Shown piece after piece: positions 6,567-8,650 of a DNA stretch of 8,650 bases; position 1 is the stretch's first letter, and every line of letters starts with the position of its first letter. This DNA is from Anaerolineae bacterium. Lineage in GTDB: Bacteria; Chloroflexota; Anaerolineae; B4-G1; SLSP01. The stretch spans positions 1-8,650 of the forward strand of contig JAFGNI010000291.1 in assembly GCA_016927095.1 (NCBI GenBank). The letters are read 5' to 3'. A program made the position numbers and the translations under genes. The notes beneath the pieces were generated by a model. The model saw nothing but the letters and a program-made list of their open reading frames with translations. It had not been told where the DNA came from and did no database searches.

Positions 6567-8439
6567 CCAGCTCGGCGGCGCCGGACTGGGCACGGCCCAG
6601 CGCGTCAAGGCCGTACTGCAGGAGGCGAGTGGCGCCGGTACCGGTGGCGCGGGGGAGGCTGCCTTCTTCGAGGGCCGCCGCGAGGGTGGTGAGGGTGCGG
6701 ACAGTCTCGATGTCCTCCTGTAACCAGACGGTGGTGACATCGGGATAGGCGGCCTCGAGGGCAGCCAGATGCGCGGTCAAGCGAGCGGTCGCGGTTGCCA
6801 GATCGTCCTGCAACACGTCGTCGAGGGCGTAGAAGGCGACGTCACTGGTCCACGCGCCTATGGCGTGGTGGACGACCAGGACCTCGGGCAGTTTGGCCCA
6901 GGAAGCGCCGAAGGTCAATGATTCGGTGGTGCGCACGGCGCGGGCCGTTGCGGTGTCAACGTAGGTGAGCTCAACATCGCCGATGGCCTTGTCAGCCGGC
7001 GCGTGCTCCGCTGGGACTGCGACTTCGAGCACGATCCAGTAAGCCTCACCGGCGGCGATGTCCGGGATGATGACGCGCAGGCCGCCAGCGTCGGTGCCGG
7101 TGATCTGCACGGGCTGGAGGTTTTCAGCCTCACCTGCGTCGAGGGCAGCGCGGCCGATGGGCATGCCTACCTGATCGTGGCCGAAGAGGGCACGGGCCTC
7201 GACGCCTTCGTCAAGCGTGAGTGTCAGGCGGATGTCCTTACCGGCGAGGCGGTCGCGGCGGGCGAGCTCGGCGGCGAGGGTGCCGCCGACGGCGGTGGGA
7301 TCGTCGACGAAGGCGTAGGTGCCGCCCGTGACGCCGGCGAGGGCGTCGAGCTCGCGCGCGTTGGCGTCCTCGCCAAAGGCGAAGGTTGAGACGCGGATGT
7401 TGGCGTCACCAACTGCGACGACGAGGTTGCGACGGATCTCCAGCCACTCGGTCACGCCGTCGGTGGCCTCGCCGTCCGAGAAAAGGAAGGCGTGGCTGAG
7501 CGTGTCGGCCTGTGCGTAGCGGGCGGCCTCCTCCACGCCGGCCAGGAGACCGAGATTGACATCCGTGCCGCCCAGAGCGACCAATTGGCCCAGCGCCCGG
7601 TTGAGTTGGCTCAAGGTGAGGTCAGCGACGGGCGTCGCCGGCAGCACGACGCGAGTCTGGTTGTCGAAGTCGATGATGCCGATGGTGTCCTGCGGCCGCA
7701 TCTCAGCGTAGAGCGCGCGCATCGCGTCCTGGGCCCCGCGGAGCTTGGCGCCGGCCATGGAGCCACTGGTGTCGACGACGAAGATGTAGTTGACGGTGGG
7801 GGCTGCCGTGCCGGCGGCAGTCCCCGCGGCGATGTCCCCGGCCTTGAGGGCGATCTCGAGGTAGTGGGTGGCGTCAGGATCACGTGGTTCCGCGAGGGGA
7901 ATCCGGACGAGGCCGTAGCGCAGGGCTAAGGCGCCAGCGCTCTCGTCTTCGCGTGGACCCGGGATGCGGACTCCGTCGAACGGCTCGATGGCCGGCAGCA
8001 CAATCTGTTCTTCGCCGATCGCGAGGCCATCGCGGACAAGCGTCGCGATCCCTGCCGTCGACGGCGGGCCGAAGTCGTTGTGGCGCCGGATGAAGAGCCC
8101 GCTCCGCGGCAGCGGCACGGACGCCGCGACCAGGGGGAGGGGCGTGGCGGTTGAGCCGGCCGGCGCGGTCGGGCGCGGAGTCGGGGTAAGATAGACCGGC
8201 GTCGCCGTGGGGGTTGGCGACGGCGTCACCGTAAGCGTGGACGTGGACCGCGGCGTGCGCGGGGGTATCGGCGTGAAGGTTGGCGTCACGGTGGGCGTGA
8301 CCGTGGTCGTAGGCGTGTCCGCCGGCGCAGGGGCAGGCGGCGGCTCGGGCAGCATCAACATCAACCCGATGAGCAGGGCGACGATGAAGAGGATGAGCAG
8401 CAGCGCGATATCGAGTGTCTTGGCGGCGCCTCGGAACAT
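6559..8439 (-). CDS. Membrane-anchored vWA-domain protein with Thr/Pro-rich linker and intact MIDAS
   Basis: This is a 626-aa protein. Residues 11-30 are a transmembrane segment (IALLLILFIVALLIGLMLML) after a short Arg/Lys-containing N-terminus, with no cleavage site, so it is probably a signal anchor. Residues 31-100 are a Pro/Thr-rich linker (TVTPTVTPTFTP and similar) that would hold the rest away from the membrane. After a beta-rich segment, the vWA domain spans about 217-400: IFVVDTSGSM with D223, S225 and S227, then GGTDV with T292, then FSDGEATDG with D322. These are the complete metal-ion-dependent adhesion site residues, so metal-dependent protein binding is likely. Residues of about 400-520 look beta-rich and 520-626 mostly helical. 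This fits the extracytoplasmic vWA proteins of the YfbK/Ca-activated-channel-like group (COG2304), where partners are mostly unknown. No cysteine is visible in the whole protein. The start ATG has GAGGGAG ending 3-4 nt upstream. The gene is convergent with the SARP-like regulator. Confidence 0.9.
   Translation of the reverse strand: MFRGAAKTLDIALLLILFIVALLIGLMLMLPEPPPAPAPADTPTTTVTPTVTPTFTPIPPRTPRSTSTLTVTPSPTPTATPVYLTPTPRPTAPAGSTATPLPLVAASVPLPRSGLFIRRHNDFGPPSTAGIATLVRDGLAIGEEQIVLPAIEPFDGVRIPGPREDESAGALALRYGLVRIPLAEPRDPDATHYLEIALKAGDIAAGTAAGTAAPTVNYIFVVDTSGSMAGAKLRGAQDAMRALYAEMRPQDTIGIIDFDNQTRVVLPATPVADLTLSQLNRALGQLVALGGTDVNLGLLAGVEEAARYAQADTLSHAFLFSDGEATDGVTEWLEIRRNLVVAVGDANIRVSTFAFGEDANARELDALAGVTGGTYAFVDDPTAVGGTLAAELARRDRLAGKDIRLTLTLDEGVEARALFGHDQVGMPIGRAALDAGEAENLQPVQITGTDAGGLRVIIPDIAAGEAYWIVLEVAVPAEHAPADKAIGDVELTYVDTATARAVRTTESLTFGASWAKLPEVLVVHHAIGAWTSDVAFYALDDVLQDDLATATARLTAHLAALEAAYPDVTTVWLQEDIETVRTLTTLAAALEEGSLPRATGTGATRLLQYGLDALGRAQSGAAELGE
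8140..8349 (-). repeat. Low-complexity coding repeat for the Thr/Pro-rich linker
   Basis: The segment coding for residues 31-100 of the vWA protein is built from degenerate copies of ACC-CCG-ACG-like codons, giving TVTPT, SPTPTATP and TPTPRPT. Such linkers are common in extracytoplasmic proteins of Chloroflexota and may be O-glycosylated. This kind of sequence changes length easily by slippage. Confidence 0.7.
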
Positions 8440-8483
8440 GCACTCCCTCTGTAGCCGGAAAACCGACTGCGGGGCAAAATGAA

Positions 8484-8533
8484 GACCGGGCTGCTGCAGT
8501 CACGCAGGGGGAGCATGGCTGCAGCAACCGGTC
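8484..8533 (-). promoter_or_regulatory. Long hairpin in the presumed 5' leader of the vWA gene
   Basis: GACCGGGCTGCTGCAG (8484-8499) pairs with CTGCAGCAACCGGTC (8519-8533), with one bulge or mismatch and a 19-nt loop. Read on the minus strand, the stem is followed by TTCATTTTGC, a weak U-rich run, about 45 nt before the vWA start codon. It could be an attenuator, an mRNA-stabilising hairpin or an operator. The AT-richer stretch at 8534-8552 just upstream could hold the promoter, but no clear -35/-10 pair is visible. Confidence 0.5.
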
Positions 8534-8582
8534 ATTCACTAATGCATAACGATAGCGGTGGCGAAGGGTTACGGGTGGGGAG

Positions 8583-8644
8583 GGGGAATTCGGGGAATTG
8601 GTGCTGGGTGCGGGACACTGGATACTGGATGCTGGATGCTGACC
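8583..8644 (+). repeat. Degenerate tandem repeat block at the right window edge
   Basis: GGGGAATT occurs twice, 9 bp apart (8583-8590, 8592-8599). Then 7-bp units follow: GGTGCTG, GGTGCGG, a 3-bp spacer, ACTGGAT, ACTGGAT, GCTGGAT and GCTGACC (8600-8644). The block is noncoding as far as can be seen and may continue past the window. Confidence 0.75.
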
Positions 8645-8650
8645 GCTAGC

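Noticed and set aside
7880..8539. Minus-strand open frame of 219 codons starting upstream of the vWA gene
   Set aside because: It overlaps the vWA gene in another frame and has no domain or convincing ribosome site. The vWA frame with its signal anchor, linker and MIDAS is clearly the real one.
8515..8649. Plus-strand 44-codon frame starting in the hairpin loop after AGGGGGAG
   Set aside because: The ribosome-site-like sequence is too close to the ATG and most of the frame runs through the tandem repeat block, so its protein is a repeat product with no recognisable features.
1..8650. CRISPR array, tRNA, rRNA or insertion sequence
   Set aside because: No regularly spaced long repeats, tRNA-like cloverleaf, rRNA core sequence or transposase motif was seen; the repeats present are short (7-10 bp period) and contiguous.

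Overview
The window is GC-rich and carries five genes with one unannotated-looking signalling and cell-surface theme. The best guess for the source is a Chloroflexota bacterium. The reasons are the Thr-Pro-Thr rich linker in the membrane-anchored vWA protein, the very large SARP/BTAD-ATPase-TPR regulator, the DUF3828-like lipoprotein, and the short degenerate tandem repeats (7-10 bp period) around gene ends. An actinobacterium is the main alternative. No sequence search was possible, so the taxonomy is an inference.

Layout, left to right. (1) Positions 1-135 hold the last 44 codons of a LuxR/NarL-type helix-turn-helix regulator, cut by the window edge. (2) It overlaps by 4 bp (ATGA) a 169-aa predicted lipoprotein (132-641). 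The two are probably co-transcribed. The lipoprotein signal peptide is largely encoded by a tandem octamer repeat. (3) A secreted HExxH zinc metalloprotease-like protein of about 290 aa lies on the minus strand (649-1521), convergent with the lipoprotein and only 7 bp from its end. (4) A 440-bp divergent intergenic region (1522-1961) carries a good sigma70-like promoter reading right, a triplet of heptamer direct repeats and a small palindrome. (5) A 1502-aa multidomain regulator (1962-6470, +) is built from a winged helix, BTAD, a degenerate nucleotide-cyclase-like domain, a STAND/AAA-type ATPase and C-terminal TPRs. (6) A convergent intergenic gap with a hairpin follows. (7) A 626-aa membrane-anchored vWA-domain protein with an intact MIDAS motif lies on the minus strand (6559-8439). 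(8) Its upstream region holds a strong hairpin in the presumed leader, and the window ends in another tandem repeat block.

How they may work together: two transcription regulators are interleaved with three exported proteins (lipoprotein, zincin, vWA protein). This could be a surface-sensing or envelope module, but strand changes break it into at least four transcription units, so a shared function is only a hypothesis. The features best supported as unusual are the regulator's pseudo-cyclase domain, the near-identical heptamer triplets at both ends of the regulator gene, and the repeats that have run into coding ends. No RNA genes, CRISPR arrays, transposases or phage genes were seen.
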